From Lucifuga dentata (Eukaryota; Chordata; Actinopteri; Ophidiiformes; Bythitidae), in NCBI GenBank assembly GCA_014773175.1, contig VXCM01000496.1, positions 682,001 to 746,000 of the forward strand: a stretch of 64,000 nt of DNA, in the 5' to 3' direction. The notes beneath the pieces were generated by a model. It had not been told where the DNA came from. It searched no databases and saw nothing but the letters and a program-made list of their open reading frames with translations. This document shows positions 1 to 12,134 of this stretch, piece after piece. The position numbers and the translations under genes are program-made. Each line of letters starts with the position of its first letter. Within the stretch, counting starts at the first letter, position 1.

Positions 1-376
1 ACCTCCACCAAGACTGATCAAGCATAGACAAAAGTGTTTTGTTCTAATAATATACTGGCATAAAGAGAAAGAAGCAACCATAATAACCATAATTTTTTTC
101 TGGATCTGCCTCTGTAACTATTAAGTATATGGTAAAACTGTTTATTATTAAATCAATATCATCTCAGCTATACTTCAGTGTTTGTGGTATGTTTCTGCCC
201 AATTTGTTACTTCACAGCAATTCCATGATTTGACCTCTGTTCAAGCATATACTTTACTCTGCCAGATCCAGAACTTGGTCTGGATATGGACCAAATTACA
301 CTATTGATCATCTATTATGGGATAAACATGCAATGTCCATACCCAATCCTTCCACTAAGTTTCACCAAAATTGGTT

Positions 377-428
<52 letters not shown>
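377..428. repeat. (ATC)n trinucleotide microsatellite
   Basis: An uninterrupted run of about 17 ATC units. It lies in non-coding sequence and is expected to vary in length between individuals. Confidence 0.95.
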
Positions 429-797
429 CAAACAAACAACAAACACATGAAAGCATAGCTTAATTTATAGTTGGAGTTACAAGTTTGTCATCAGACACTG
501 TGAACAGTATTTTAGATCCAATTCTGGAAAGTATGGAAAGAAAAGACTGGAATGAAATAAGGAAAATCATTTTTATCAAACATGTTGAAAAGTCTTTCTG
601 TAATTTTCAGAATTTTCATGTCAGATAAAGGATTACATCTTTATTTATACTTGAATAATTTTTTCAGCCACTTTCCTTTGTTAATGTTTTGATAAAATGT
701 CTCAAGTGTTTTGTGCCAATGAGCTAAAATAAGGCAAAGGTACAATGTTTTTATTGGACAACAGTATTTTATGTTGAATTCAAATTCTTGTCTGCAA
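429..797. other. unannotated AT-rich stretch
   Basis: I see no gene, RNA or repeat that I can name here. Confidence 0.5.
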
Positions 798-878
798 AGT
801 GACTAGTAACTGCATCCATAAATGTAGAGGGGCAAAAGTACAATATTTCCCTTTGAAATATAGTGGAGTAGATAATCT
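798..878 (+). mobile_element. fragment of the TACTTAAGTA-rich dispersed repeat
   Basis: The stretch carries GACTAGTAACT, then ATAAATGTAG, then AAAGTACAATATTTCCCT, then GAAATATAGTGGAGTAGA, in the order I know from a common fish repeat. It is truncated on both sides and no terminal sequence is present. The larger relatives in this window lie at 30, 42, 50, 53 and 57 kb. The class is probably a non-autonomous DNA transposon; that assignment is from memory of the family. Confidence 0.55.
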
Positions 879-1920
879 CCTCCTTTTATACTCATACCTT
901 TTAATTATTACACTAAATGTGCATGATATTCTGTTCTTCTTTGTCTGTGATAGCATCTCACCAGGTCAAGTAAAAGCTCCAGCATCAACAACACATTAGA
1001 GCAGTTTTTATTGTTTCAGTGTTAGTTCTTAATCCCTTTATGCCTAATGGAACAATATCACAAAAGGAACACGCCTGTCATAATGAGCTGAAAGAGAAGC
1101 TCTGTTTTGTTTCGTTCCTTAGAAACGAGACAAATTCCACATGAATCAGACTGGATTGTGGAAGGTGCCCTATGGTCTTTTCCATTCACAGAGGCATTCC
1201 TAAAATCCTTAATTGCCATGCATGTATGTTTGAGAGGATTGTGGTTTGCCACATTTATAAAGCTAAAACCATAATAATTACTTTATTAATTTTCAGCATT
1301 TGGGCTAAACCGATAAGAGAACCTCTTTCATGGGATTCAGAGACTCTCATCAATAATGTGAGTGCTTGGGGTAAAAGTGATTCAAAGCCCATTTCACACT
1401 TGGCTTCAAAAAGCGAGTGAGGGTTGCACGTTCTCTGATCTACACAGCTACCACCATGCCCACATTTTACCCACAAGCCTCACAGTTTATGTCAAAAACA
1501 AACTTGGATTCAGAGGGAAAAATTCTCTCTTAAATATTCTCCAGCAGTTTTTCTTTCTGTCACTGTCTTTGGGTATAATCAGAGATGTGCATATTTCCAT
1601 GAATGAATGGATGAGAGTGAAGGAGAGAAGAAGTACATGCTCTTGTTGCCTTTAACTATCAGTGACTTCATTACCAGCCTGATGGCACGCTGTGATGGCA
1701 CTTTGAACACTGATGATCAACACACAACTCTACTGATTAAAGTCCCTTTCCCTCAACAGAAGCACTAATTATTCAGATTGACATGACTATAGCCTCTGTC
1801 TCTGTGACCAGTAAGTCTGGGCAATCTGTCCTTCTTTCTCTGGTCTGTACAAAATGGATTTTCACAAAATCAAACCAAAACATGACCTAAACAGCACTTT
1901 TGATTTAGCTTAGTTTAGTT
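879..1920. other. unannotated stretch
   Basis: Short overlapping frames on both strands show no recognisable domain. I see no repeat structure. Confidence 0.5.
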
Positions 1921-2115
1921 ACATTTATTTATTCATTTGGCAGATGCTTTTATCCAAAGTGACAAGCACAAGAGATACATACAGATACACACATAATTAT
2001 GGATTGTGGAGGAACTCTCAGACATGGGGACAATTGCAAACTCCATATAGAAAGGCTGAAGCAAAATTTGAACCCGCAACCTTTTTGATGTGAGGTACTA
2101 ACCACTGAGCCACTC
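1921..2115 (-). mobile_element. tRNA-derived SINE (minus strand)
   Basis: Read on the minus strand, the head contains TGGCTCAGTGGTTAGTA (complement at about 2096-2112), an A-box-like sequence, followed by GCGGGTTCAAAT (about 2065-2076), a B-box-like sequence. Their spacing and order match an internal RNA polymerase III promoter. The other end reads CACTTTGGATAAAAGCATC and then CCAAATGAATAAATAAATG. That is the LINE-like tail shared by many fish SINEs. I could not define a target-site duplication. A decayed tRNA gene is the alternative, but the tail argues for a SINE. Confidence 0.6.
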
Positions 2116-2317
2116 TATATGTAAAAGAAAACATAAAATACAAAACAAAATAGCTGGGTGTGAGGATACAGAAACCCAGGTGTTATAAAATGCATTGAGA
2201 GTCACATTACAGACAGAAAAACATAATAAATAATACTAAAAAACAAAGTGTATGACTTGTATATGTCTGGATATGTTTGTTGGATAACACCATACCTGTA
2301 ATGTGTTTTTTTTTTTT

Positions 2318-2625
2318 AAATTCAAATTCAAAAATACTTTATTATCCTTTGAATTCACACAAAAAAGGAAACTTTTCCTTGGTATTGGCTCTTACCTGAT
2401 AACTCATCCATAAGAAACACATAACACACAGACAAACAGTTTTAAGAAAATATTGCAAATATCTAGGAAAACAGTAATTGCATATATAAAATTTAAAATT
2501 TACAGATTAAAAAAAAAATAGGAGTGAGAGATCAAAAGAGTTCAGGTTAAACAGTTCTATTCATGACTGACAGCTGTTGGAATGAATGACTTCTCATAAA
2601 AGGTTTTACAAGCTAGAGGAACCTT
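2318..2625 (-). mobile_element. LINE 3'-region fragment (minus strand)
   Basis: The left end reads ATTCAAAAATACTTTATTA, the antisense of a fish LINE-type 3' tail. The right part has TTCATGACTGACAGCTGTTG and AATGAATGACTTCTCATAA, resembling the body of the same dispersed repeat. No reading frame survives. The family is recognised from memory and the limits are approximate. Confidence 0.4.
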
Positions 2626-2639
2626 TAACCTTTATTTAT

Positions 2640-2685
2640 CCAGAGGTAGTGCACTGAGCATTGAATGCTCTTTTGCAGGAATGCC

Positions 2686-2725
<40 letters not shown>

Positions 2726-2754
2726 GGAAGCTGCCCAGTATAACCATAGACTTN

Positions 2755-2791
<37 letters not shown>

Positions 2792-3020
2792 GGAAGCTGC
2801 CCAGTATAACCATAGACTTCTCTGCTGGCCACTGAGTAGCTCCACAAGCATTTGGCGATTAGGTACCTTGCTCAAGGGCACCTCAGTGGTGATAATGAAG
2901 GAGGGACAGGAGCTGCTCATTTACCTCTCCACCCTAATTTCTCCTGCCAGTCTAAGGATTGAACTAGCGACCCTTCAGTCACAAGCTCGCTTCTCTCACC
3001 TTTAGGCCACCACTACCCAA
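2640..3020 (-). mobile_element. tRNA-related SINE-like repeat (minus strand)
   Basis: The segment TGCTCAAGGGCACCTCAGTG followed by GGATTGAACTAGCGACCC (2956-2973) and TTTAGGCCACCACTACCC (3001-3018) is typical of a dispersed fish repeat. On the minus strand the last two read as a weak A box and a B box (GGGTCGCTAGTTCAATCC). The distal part is interrupted by a (CA)n tract and a duplicated contig junction at 2689-2819, so the true length here is uncertain. Confidence 0.5.
2689..2819. repeat. (CA)n tract duplicated across a single N
   Basis: Bases 2689-2753 and 2755-2819 are identical, 65 bp each, separated by one N at 2754. Each consists of about 17 CA units plus a 30-bp unique tail. The perfect identity and the N point to an unmerged contig overlap rather than a real tandem duplication. 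Confidence 0.85.
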
Positions 3021-4540
3021 TGGTTGTTTGGATACTGCTGTATGTTGTAGGCAAGTGTGGTACTAATGAGTCTGGCATTAGCTTACATCAGTTATATGGC
3101 CTTGTGAGTGGTATAAAGTACATCATTATTACTGCAGATGATATTTAAAATATTACAAAACAGTCAGTGTCACTGCATTAGTTTATGACTTGCTCTCTGT
3201 TGAAAAATAAACCATTTCTGTCTTTGCTGATTTAGAAATGCACTCTATCATGCCTTATTTCTGGATGTTTTTTGTTTCAAGATTTTGCAGAAAATCTTAA
3301 CTCAAATCAATTAAATTAGCATTTGAAACTTACTGTTTTCTAGTATTCTGTTATATGTAATTTCTATTATTAATTTATAATTGATCATGTCACAGATGCT
3401 GAAATGCCAAATGTAAACTTCATTACCAAAAAACAAAGAAAAATGTGCATGATACCTTTAAATAATCATTGCTTAGGAAGAAAGGGGAAATTAGCAAACC
3501 TTATCAGAAAATACATAGGAGTTACAATTAAACTGGGTTGTTAATTGAATGACCTTACAAATACATTATTCAGCTGATTAGTGTCTGTGTAGCCTTCAGA
3601 TCCATCAAGTAAATATGATATGGGAATATGCTGAAACCTGCAAAAAATACCCAAAACAACTTTTATTTGTTGACTTTATCTTAACTGGAAAACCCTGTAG
3701 GTACATAAATACAATTACTATCTCTGCATGTATCATTTAAGCTATCGCATAGACCCGTGAGGGAGAGATAAATAAAAAGATATTGTACAAAAACTGTTTT
3801 TATATAATTAGATTATCTTCACTTTGGCTGATTAAATTTGGCTCCTTCAGGGTTTGGATTTGTTTAACTTCTAGTGGTTCAGATGTATTATTATTGTGTA
3901 AACTTACAGTGCTGCATTCTGCGTACTGTGGTCAGTGTTTGTGGAGGCACAGCTTCCTAATAAGAGAATTATTTTTGAAAATGAGTTTCTTCTGATGGAG
4001 AATATGTGAGCCTTTGAAGGTATATGCAGTATTTTGGGAGACAATGAAGTAAAAGGGCTTCAGGCTCAATAACTGAAATGGAGAAATGATTTTCTAAGAA
4101 GTCTCTGAGCCTATTTTAGGTCAAATGGACACTAAGGTACTTCATAATCTGATTAGACATCCATTTCTTCACAACAGGAACACCAGCACGAGGCAAAAGA
4201 GAATCATGCAATATCTGTTGTTTAGCATCTATTCCATGTGCAACATTCAGCCCACTCTGGATACTACAAATGGCAAGAACCATAAATGTTGTACAGTAGA
4301 CATCTTGGATGTTTGCATTTATAGGTTGGGTTGGGGTTTATACCAGCATTTTTATAAGGAAACCAAGCATCTCTCATCTTGGAGAATTCAAGTCATTATT
4401 AAAAAAAAAAAACAGGAAATTGGCACCATTGGTCAGTGTTTTTGTTTTGAGATCTGTCAGGATGAACACTCAAGATAACTGTAGGCTATTTTTTGGAGAA
4501 AGTCCTTGCTTTGAGTGCTTTCTATTGCTGACTGTACAGT
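3021..4540. other. unannotated AT-rich stretch
   Basis: I see no gene or defined repeat. The short frames at 3783-3995 and 4125-4478 have no recognisable domain. Confidence 0.5.
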
Positions 4541-4715
4541 TTGACTGCAATGTATTGTTGTTGAAACTTGTAATTGTGTGGTATTTATTGTGGCTGTTAT
4601 GTTGTAGCTATTATGGTTTGCTACTGTTTTTTCATGCTGCCGTCTTGGCCAGGTCTCTCTTGAAAAAGAGACTTTTATCTCACTGAGATCTATCTGGTAA
4701 AATAAAAGTCAAATA
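4541..4715 (+). mobile_element. 3' end of a non-LTR retrotransposon-like repeat
   Basis: The block TCTTGGCCAGGTCTCTCTTG with AAAAAGAGACTTTTATCTCA, ending in AAAATAAAAGTCAAATAAAA, matches a 3' end that recurs in fish genomes. It can fold: TCTCTT (4656-4661), loop GAAA, AAGAGA (4666-4671), followed by ATCTCA-C-TGAGAT. The imperfect A-rich repeat tail gives a plus orientation. The 5' part is lost. I do not assign a clade. Confidence 0.5.
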
Positions 4716-5370
4716 AAAAATCTCTAACAATATAAGCTTCAATATTAAAACACTTTATTTCATACAGCATATTAAATGTGCTTAATGGATTCAAGCCAAA
4801 ACACACAGCAATATAACGTTTTTAATAGACTGAGAAACACCACAATAATAGGGTGGTGGGTGCCATTTTTGTCATCAAAAACAATTCCCAAGTTAAACAG
4901 TACAAAATAATGTTCCTGATCTGCTTTATTAACTGATTTTCCTATAGAGAGGGATCATGCATGTAATGAGGTTTTGTTTTTAGTCTGGATCTCTGTGAAT
5001 GCATGATGAAACACAATCACTATATTTACAGTGAAGAAGCTTGTGTTATTAGAAACACTGATCTGTCACACCTTAATTTACACCTAACAGCACTGAAATT
5101 ATAATTATTTTTTACACCTACAACATAGCCACAATATTAACTGCTGCTGCTGCTCGTTAAAAAGAGCAGCCATTGCTTTGTCAGTTTCGCTTAAGTCACC
5201 ATCAATATATTAACCTCAGAATATATCCAGAGAGATACCAAGGCAAGAGAATAATGAGAAAATAATGAGAAGAAATTGTGCAATAGCATGTGACTGCAAA
5301 GATGTGCTTTCCTGTCAGCAAACAATTAATATTAAAATGAGACTGGAATCTTCATTCTTATTTAATTTAT
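4716..5370. other. unannotated stretch with one small hairpin
   Basis: The only structure I note is GCTGCTC (5149-5155) facing GAGCAGC (5164-5170) across an 8-nt loop. It is probably chance next to a CTG run. Confidence 0.45.
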
Positions 5371-5428
5371 GATGATGATGACGATAATGGTGATAATGAT
5401 GACGATAATGATGATGATGATGATGATG
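5371..5428. repeat. imperfect (GAT)n microsatellite
   Basis: GATGATGATG units are interspersed with GACGATAATG and GGTGATAATG variants, ending in a pure GAT run. The interruptions suggest an old tract. Confidence 0.85.
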
Positions 5429-5509
5429 TTTCTTTCACAGGACTGATCCAGTGGTTTTGTTGTTTGTTTCTGATGCTCACTGACATTGGTTCCCTATATA
5501 TTTAAGCTA

Positions 5510-5712
5510 GTGGTTCTCAATTCTGGTTGTCAAGTACTATTGCTCTGCATATTTTCCAACTCTCCCTACTCCACACACCTGATTAGCTAAATCAGGTGTA
5601 CTCAATTGATCAGAAGTAGTCCCTCCCAGATCTTGAGTGACCAAACATACCTGATTTAGCTTATCAGGTCTGCTAGAGCAGTGAGAGATGGAAAATATAT
5701 AGTGTGCTGGTG
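5510..5712. mobile_element. palindromic MITE, hAT-like, copy 1
   Basis: The left half reads GTGGTTCTCAATTCTGG ... TGCATATTTTCCAACTCTCC ... CACACCTGATTAGCTAAATC. The right half reads back as an imperfect complement: CATACCTGATTTAGCTTATC ... AGTGAGAGATGGAAAATATA. Palindromes of this form, with the terminal motif GGTTCTCAA, are common non-autonomous elements in fish. The hAT assignment is from memory of the family. Related copies lie at 22490-22723 and 36685-36820. Confidence 0.6.
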
Positions 5713-6501
5713 TTTGATGTGCACTTCTGATGGAATATAAAGTATATTTACCACTTTAATATAAACTTTGAGCAGAAAATTGTGTTTGTGTTGGTTTTAT
5801 TATAGCTACAAACTATGCTATGCACTTTTGTCGATTCCAAAGAAGAACAAACTTGATTCACCCTTGTCTCATCTATCACAGCGGAGACTAGCACTCTTTT
5901 ATGTGTCAACAGTAGATGATGACATGCTGATCTAGAACTAAATATTCCATTCATAAACATGAAAAAAAAAGGGATGTGGATTTTTCTCTTTTCCTCAAAC
6001 ATTCTGTGATGTGTATCTTGAGACCTTGACCCGTACTCCTTTTTATTATTCTCTACTTTTTATGAAGCGTTCTGTGATCCACCATGGCCAGCATTGTCAC
6101 TGTGGGAAATATATCAGAGGAGCAGGTCTGCACTGTGGCTGCTCCCTCTGTACCAGCGATCATAACACAGTAAAACACACTGGCTCCAAGCCCATGGGCC
6201 AAAGGAAATTTGTTACTTATGATCACATCATTTATTCACCTGACACTATGTTCTTGGCTTTATTTTTTCTCCTTCCAGTCTGTATTTTCCTTGTTCATTT
6301 GCGAGGAAATGTGTCTTCATTTGTTTGTGTGACTGAGGAGAGAGACACAATCGCATCAGAACAGCCTTGGGTAAGAGAGGGAATCTAGTCACAGCTGGTG
6401 TGTGGCACTCCCATAATGAGCAAATGTGACAAGATGAAAGTGTGTGCCAAGTGCCACAGCTCTAAGATGCACTTTCCTTTGTCTTTGGGAAAAGGAAGGT
6501 T
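5713..6501. other. unannotated stretch
   Basis: A 125-codon frame at 6011-6388 has no recognisable domain and no codon-usage support that I can see. I treat it as chance. Confidence 0.45.
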
Positions 6502-6505
6502 TTAA

Positions 6506-7110
6506 AGGACCATAACAGTGATTTTGCGTGTTTGACCCCAATAAATACTGCCCACATACTTATTTACGTTAATGCCAACCATTTTCCAAAACATAAAAAC
6601 AGTATTTTAGCTTTTGTGTTATTTTGCCAAATCTCATAATCTTCCAAAATCAAATGATATAATGCGGGTATATCAGATGATATACCCGCCTTAAAATTAA
6701 ATGTTTTGCCTCTGAATGTAGAAGGGATGGTTGTTTTTTTAATTTCTTGGTAAAAGCCATCTTTTCCTGGGACTATATTCCCTAGTGGAGATGTACATTT
6801 TCTTCAGCTTTTTGTTGAATCAGTTAAAATAAGCAACTTTGATAAAAACTTTAATGGACATTTGGTTCGCTGTGATGGATTATTTTTCTCAAGCATATTT
6901 CATGTCACTACAAGTTGCTTTTATAGCGTACTTGAATTAACTCAAACTAACGGGAGTCTGGAAGGCAGGAAAAACAATTTGTAATATTGTAATATTTAAT
7001 TGTAATATTTACCGATCCCATAGTAGATTTTGGAAAATGGTTGGCAGGAATGTAATGTGTGTAAGTTGTATTTATTGGGCTCAGACATGCAAAATCACCG
7101 GTATGGTCCT
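6506..7110. mobile_element. inverted-repeat (MITE-like) element, about 605 bp
   Basis: Bases 6506-6592 are complementary to 7028-7110. The left arm starts AGGACCATAACAGTGATTTT and includes CCAATAAATACTG and TGCCAACCATTTTCCAAAA. The complement of the right arm starts AGGACCATACCGGTGATTTT and includes CCAATAAATACAAC and TGCCAACCATTTTCCAAAA. Arms of this length around a non-coding centre fit a non-autonomous DNA transposon. I see no clear target-site duplication. TTAA precedes the left arm, and GTCCTTTAA at 7662-7670 could be an alternative outer end. Confidence 0.65.
6664..6689. repeat. perfect 10-bp hairpin inside the inverted-repeat element
   Basis: GCGGGTATAT (6664-6673) and ATATACCCGC (6680-6689) flank the 6-nt loop CAGATG. 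The hairpin sits just inside the left arm of the surrounding element. Confidence 0.8.
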
Positions 7111-7423
7111 GTTGTGGAAATTTCTCATCCACTACATGGTAGAAATATTCTTTAAATAGATGTGAGACAAATACAACTGTGGCTACTTCTTACCTTAAAG
7201 TAGTCTTTTATTACAATGCTTGCAAGCAGGAGAGACAAGCTTTGCTAAGCTCCGTAAATGTCTCTCAGTGTAAATTACAATTCTCTATTATAGCCACACA
7301 CAAATGTCATCATCCACATTCCTTGATATGGAAACAGGTGCACTTTGTTCTATTAAATGACGCCATCACATTACTTTCCCAGGACAGTATCAGGAAGAAG
7401 ACCTTCATCCAGGTCATATCTAT

Positions 7424-7556
7424 GCTTACTGGAACATTCCCTTCAGAATACACACAATTCTTCCTCATAAGAAAGAACATTGTTATATATCTCTCTGCTT
7501 ACTAGAACATTCCCATCAGAATACACACAGCTTCTCACAGGACAAGAACATTGTTA
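7424..7556. repeat. two-copy tandem duplication, period about 73 bp
   Basis: GCTTACTGGAACATTCCC ... CAGAATACACACA ... GAACATTGTTA is followed 73 bp later by GCTTACTAGAACATTCCC ... CAGAATACACACA ... GAACATTGTTA. The copies differ by several substitutions and small indels, so this is an old duplication and not an assembly copy. Confidence 0.75.
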
Positions 7557-10501
7557 ATGAGGTCATTCAGAGAAAAATATTAAATGAAATTTAAGTGGTT
7601 ATATAGTCATGATCAATGATTAATGCAATGCATAAGCAATAAATGTAATTTTTCCATAACAGTCCTTTAAGATATTCATATGCTTCTCCAATTGTCAGTG
7701 TGTTAGTGGAGATGAATATAATATTTACTTTCCTTCACCTATAAGCTTGGCCATGGATAATTACACAATTGCCTCTTTCCCAGAACTCTTATCAGTTTCC
7801 CCCCTGAGTCACATGGGAGAGTGATTCACAGGTTATTTTTCAGGATTGCTGGCAGTCTTGTCAGGGGACCAGAAGCGGTCAGAGGTGTTGCCAAACTGTG
7901 TGTCTGAGAATCCAGGAACTCAACCAATTTCCATCAACTATAAGCAGGAGTGATGGAGCATAAAGTCTCTAGCAGCCAAAGGCAGAATATGTTCTCTAAG
8001 TATGCAAAGATCATATAAAACAAAATCTATTTTATAAGGCTATGAGCAGAACTGCTCACCTAAAATAAAAAGTTCTAATGTCAGTTGTCCTTTCAAGGTT
8101 AATATAACTTTAGTGAGACCCACCGGGGTTTTTCTCCATTTTCCCCTTTGTTTCGGAATGCCCAATTCTCATGTTCCAGCCATCCTGCTCACTTTCATCT
8201 CCCCTTATGCTACCTCTGTGACTAGTGCTGATGAGGAGCTGAGGTGAGCTGAACCACGAGGCTGTAATGTTTGGTGGAGTCACAACTTTGTATCAATCAA
8301 TAAATAAAATAGAGCACAAGGCATGATAGCAACAGCATCACCTTGCATATGCCTTACTTGTTAGATCTCTGACTTAGCTACCACACACTGCTAGCCTGCA
8401 CTTCTTTGAGAATTATAAAAACCAAGCAACTTCAATGCAATAAATAAGTAATTTTAAAAATTAACATAAATGCTAAAAATTACTTTGCTTGTGCTTAATA
8501 TCCAGGTCGTGCTTGAACTGTTGCTAACATGAAGCAATAATGCCAATCACTGGGTGCTTACAATTCCAAATCTTGGCAAGTTCCATCATTCTCACTCAAG
8601 TGATGGACCCCATTATGCTTCCTGATAGGTTAACATATCTGAGTCATGGGTTAGTGCTTCAGTTAGATGACATTCTTGGTTAAAACAGAATCAGCCCGAG
8701 TGAATACTTTTGGGTCTGTACTGTTCCCAGTTAGTGATTCAACATTTCAGTCTTTCTGCAATTTCTGCCAGCAATTTCTGCCAGTTCAAGCTCACTCATG
8801 CAACTGACTGCAATGCTGAGTCTGAGTCACAGTGATTCAATGAAGCGACATCTCAGTAACCCTAAATCAGCCCAACAGTCAGCCTGTATAGGCTAGGGAG
8901 CCCCTAAATGACCCTCATGTTCACTATATCAATAAAGGCCTCCTTACACAGGCAGTGAGAGCTGCCTACACAAACTATAAACTGTGTTATCAGAAAAAGG
9001 CGTTATTTTCAATGTTGTAGCTCGAAGGTCAGGGTGCTATGAAATATAAATTTTAAACATCTTTTGTTTCACAATAAAACTGGAAGCAACCAACAGTAAG
9101 TACGACTTATTAATTTTCAAAAAAAAAAAGAAAAAAAAAAANCCCAAGGACAATTAGACCAATCCAAACAAATTCAGAGAGAGAAAGAGAGAGAGAGAGA
9201 GAGAGTCAACACTGGCAGCAACACAATGTGCCATTAACAAACAATTTTTCTCCTCCATTTTTCCTGCACTTCAGTTCAAGCTCTCAGTTTCACTTCAAAA
9301 CACACATTTTCCTGCAGCGATTACGATGCACCATGTGGTCAGAGCTGATAGGGAGACCACTTGGATCCACTCAGGTGTAAGACATATTGACATACAGACC
9401 GGAGACCCAAGGTAATATCACAGGACTCCACAAGACTAGACTCCAAACCTCACTTGAGTCATGAGTCGAGTCTTGGATCAGAGGAGCCAAGTGGATCTGT
9501 GAAGACATCTACTTATAACCAATGAACCAATACACATGCTGCTGCCACCATCCACTGATCCTGGATGCTACAGAGGTACAGAGAATGCTGAAAAGCATGG
9601 TGGGCATCAGAAATGTGCAGATCTGACTGATGCTGGAAAATATGCAGAAATATCATTAAAAATCTAGAAAATGCTCATTTAAAAGCCCACAAACTGTGTA
9701 GCTTTGGCCAGAATTAATCTTACCAATATCTGTTTCTCACTTTTATTGAAATTTCTGATAATTAATGGAAGCAGTTCTTTAAATCATTAGCATTTTTTCA
9801 TTTCAAGGAATGAGATCAATGTGAGATCAAAGTCCCTTCATTAACTCATAAGTGAAAAATATGTAACATATGATTCCCAGCACTCCCACATGTAGCTTTC
9901 CGTGATAGCTACTATTAGCATATGGTGAAAAGGCCAACACAGATATAATTGGTCTGCTAATTTGCTGAATGTGGAAATTGAATGTGGAAAGATATGCAAA
10001 TTTGCTAAGTAGACTTTCCAAAAATTTATTTTCCCCACGAACTATATTCCTCCTCCACTCAAAGTTTGAAGTCAAAAGCACATGGAAAATGTATTTTTTT
10101 AGTCAATTAATACTGCATGTCTGAGCTCCAGCCCTACACAGAGCTGTCAAGTAACTGTTGCTCAAAATAGCACTTAGACTGTTGCTCAAACTGTCACCCA
10201 ACAGTTCATGATTTCTAACAAAGAAAATCTGGAAAATACTCAAACCTGTGATTAACTTCAAAAAAGAGCAATCAAGATGTAAGACATTACTATCAAATTA
10301 AAATTTTTCTGTGTCATAGCTGGAGTTTATTCCTTCAGGCTGATGTGTTCTCTGATTAATAGCTGTCTGAAGCTTCGGTGTGAGGCTTTCCTCTCCTCTG
10401 CAGAATGACGCGGAAACACATTTTCCTCTCATTTCCTCCAGTCTGCTTCACTAGCTGGTGTTTTTGTTGGATTCTGCAGCAACATGAGTCCCACCCTGCT
10501 C

Positions 10502-10503
<2 letters not shown>
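7557..10503. other. mostly unique AT-rich stretch
   Basis: I see no gene. Small items are a 13-bp direct repeat GCAATTTCTGCCA (8758-8783), a poly-A run broken by an N at 9142, and a GA tract at 9175-9206. ORFs near 9.8-10.1 kb look like chance frames. Confidence 0.45.
9175..9206. repeat. (GA)n microsatellite
   Basis: A GA run with one interrupting AAA, a short distance downstream of a poly-A tract that holds a single-N junction at 9142. Confidence 0.85.

Positions 10504-10555
<52 letters not shown>
10504..10555. repeat. (CA)26 microsatellite
   Basis: An uninterrupted CA run. Reading frames through it give only TH or CV repeats. Confidence 0.95.
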
Positions 10556-10559
<4 letters not shown>

Positions 10560-12088
10560 ACACAAACAAACCACTTATTGTGAGTTTGACTATTATAGTC
10601 AGATTTGATTTTAAATATCTCAAAGGATATTAAACTGGAAACACATTATTGATGTTTCTGTCTTTCTGTTCATGTAGCAGTCTCTTCAGCGGAGGCGCCT
10701 TCAATATAATCACCACCAAGAAAATAGCCTTGCTCAGCTGTCACTATCATGCAATACATAAGTGTTAGGGTTTGATCATCACTTCCAGACATTACAAAAA
10801 CCTCTCAGGGGCTGGAATATTTAGGTCTTTTTGTATGCTACAGAACCTCATTTTTTTTCCCCAGACAAAACTGGCATAGATTCATTCAAAATAAAATTAC
10901 TCAATACCTGTATAAGTGTAATGAGGGTATAATCACTCAAAATAATTTGTCACAATTAGTTTTTGAGAATTTCACATCTACACCATAGATGGATTATATA
11001 TCATGGACAATTTTGTTCCATTTTCCAAACTGTAATGGAACATTATTTATCATAATTTATAAAACATAATTTGAACATGTTAATAAACTGATGATCATAC
11101 TAATTATATCTTTCACAAATAGAGAGAGATTACATGATTTCTAATCAGATTTCTGATAATATTTGTAATCTGTATTGTACTCCCAAACCCACATTAACAC
11201 CCACATTTTGGACAATAATTTAAAAGAGAAGATCAGTCTGTGATGATGCAAGGCCACATTTGCTTTTGTTACCTTGGAAACCACAACACAGTGCAGCAAG
11301 CAGCATTTCCTCTCACAAAATGAATGGAATCTTATGTGAAGGTCAATCATGGTGTATTGCTTCTTTTGACATCAGTATGACTCATGTCATATCTCTCTAT
11401 ATGAGGCTGGCCAAGATATAAAACATTAATTAATTCATTCATTCATATAAAACAAATAAATTGTTTTTTTAATCAATATATTTTGTCAGAAGTTTCATTC
11501 TGGGTAGCTATTGCAGGGTAGTACTAATAACATACTTACTGTATCAGACCTCTGAAGGTCTAATTTAGTTCAAAGCTAAAAGTCTACCTATTGAAATAAC
11601 AAGATAGAAAATGTATTACACATCAAGATAGTTTCATTTAGCATTAAATTTGAGGTTCAATATATATGAAATGATCCAAAAAGCAAACATTTTGTCTAAG
11701 GGTGATACAGTCATCATCCAACACTTCTATGATAGGAATAACTCTATAAAGAGTTGGCTCATGCTCCTGTCATTTATACAATACTGTTTAGAAAACACAC
11801 CATATGTACTATAGATGTACACTGCAGCAGCTTGTTGGTTAAAGATCCCCTCCACACAGATTTTAAGACTTTCAAAAAAAATTTTAGACTTCAAAAAAAT
11901 ATTTTATCTAATATGGTTTTGATGCAAAAACATTCAATCAGTAAGGTTTAAAAGCACATCTACTAGTAGTGTGAAAACCTTCTTGTGATGAACATTGTCA
12001 CATACATCAACCTGCACAGAGAAAGTCAAATATCCAGAGGAACCCAAAGAAGACCACATTGTTGAGTGGGGCAGACTAAGACTTATTT

Positions 12089-12089
<1 letters not shown>
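10556..12089. other. unannotated AT-rich stretch
   Basis: I see no gene or repeat that I can name. Confidence 0.5.

Positions 12090-12132
<43 letters not shown>
12090..12132. repeat. (AAT)n microsatellite
   Basis: About 14 uninterrupted AAT units. Confidence 0.95.

Positions 12133-12134
<2 letters not shown>

Noticed and set aside
4309..4686. 125-codon ORF
   Set aside because: Its second half is a reading of the LINE-like 3' end at 4541-4715.
6011..6388. 125-codon ORF
   Set aside because: It has no recognisable domain and no start or splice context.
6502..7670. A 1.17-kb TTAA-flanked transposon
   Set aside because: TTAAAGGAC and its complement are present at the two ends, but only 9 bp match and the strong inverted arms end at 7110. 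I kept it as an alternative rather than a feature.
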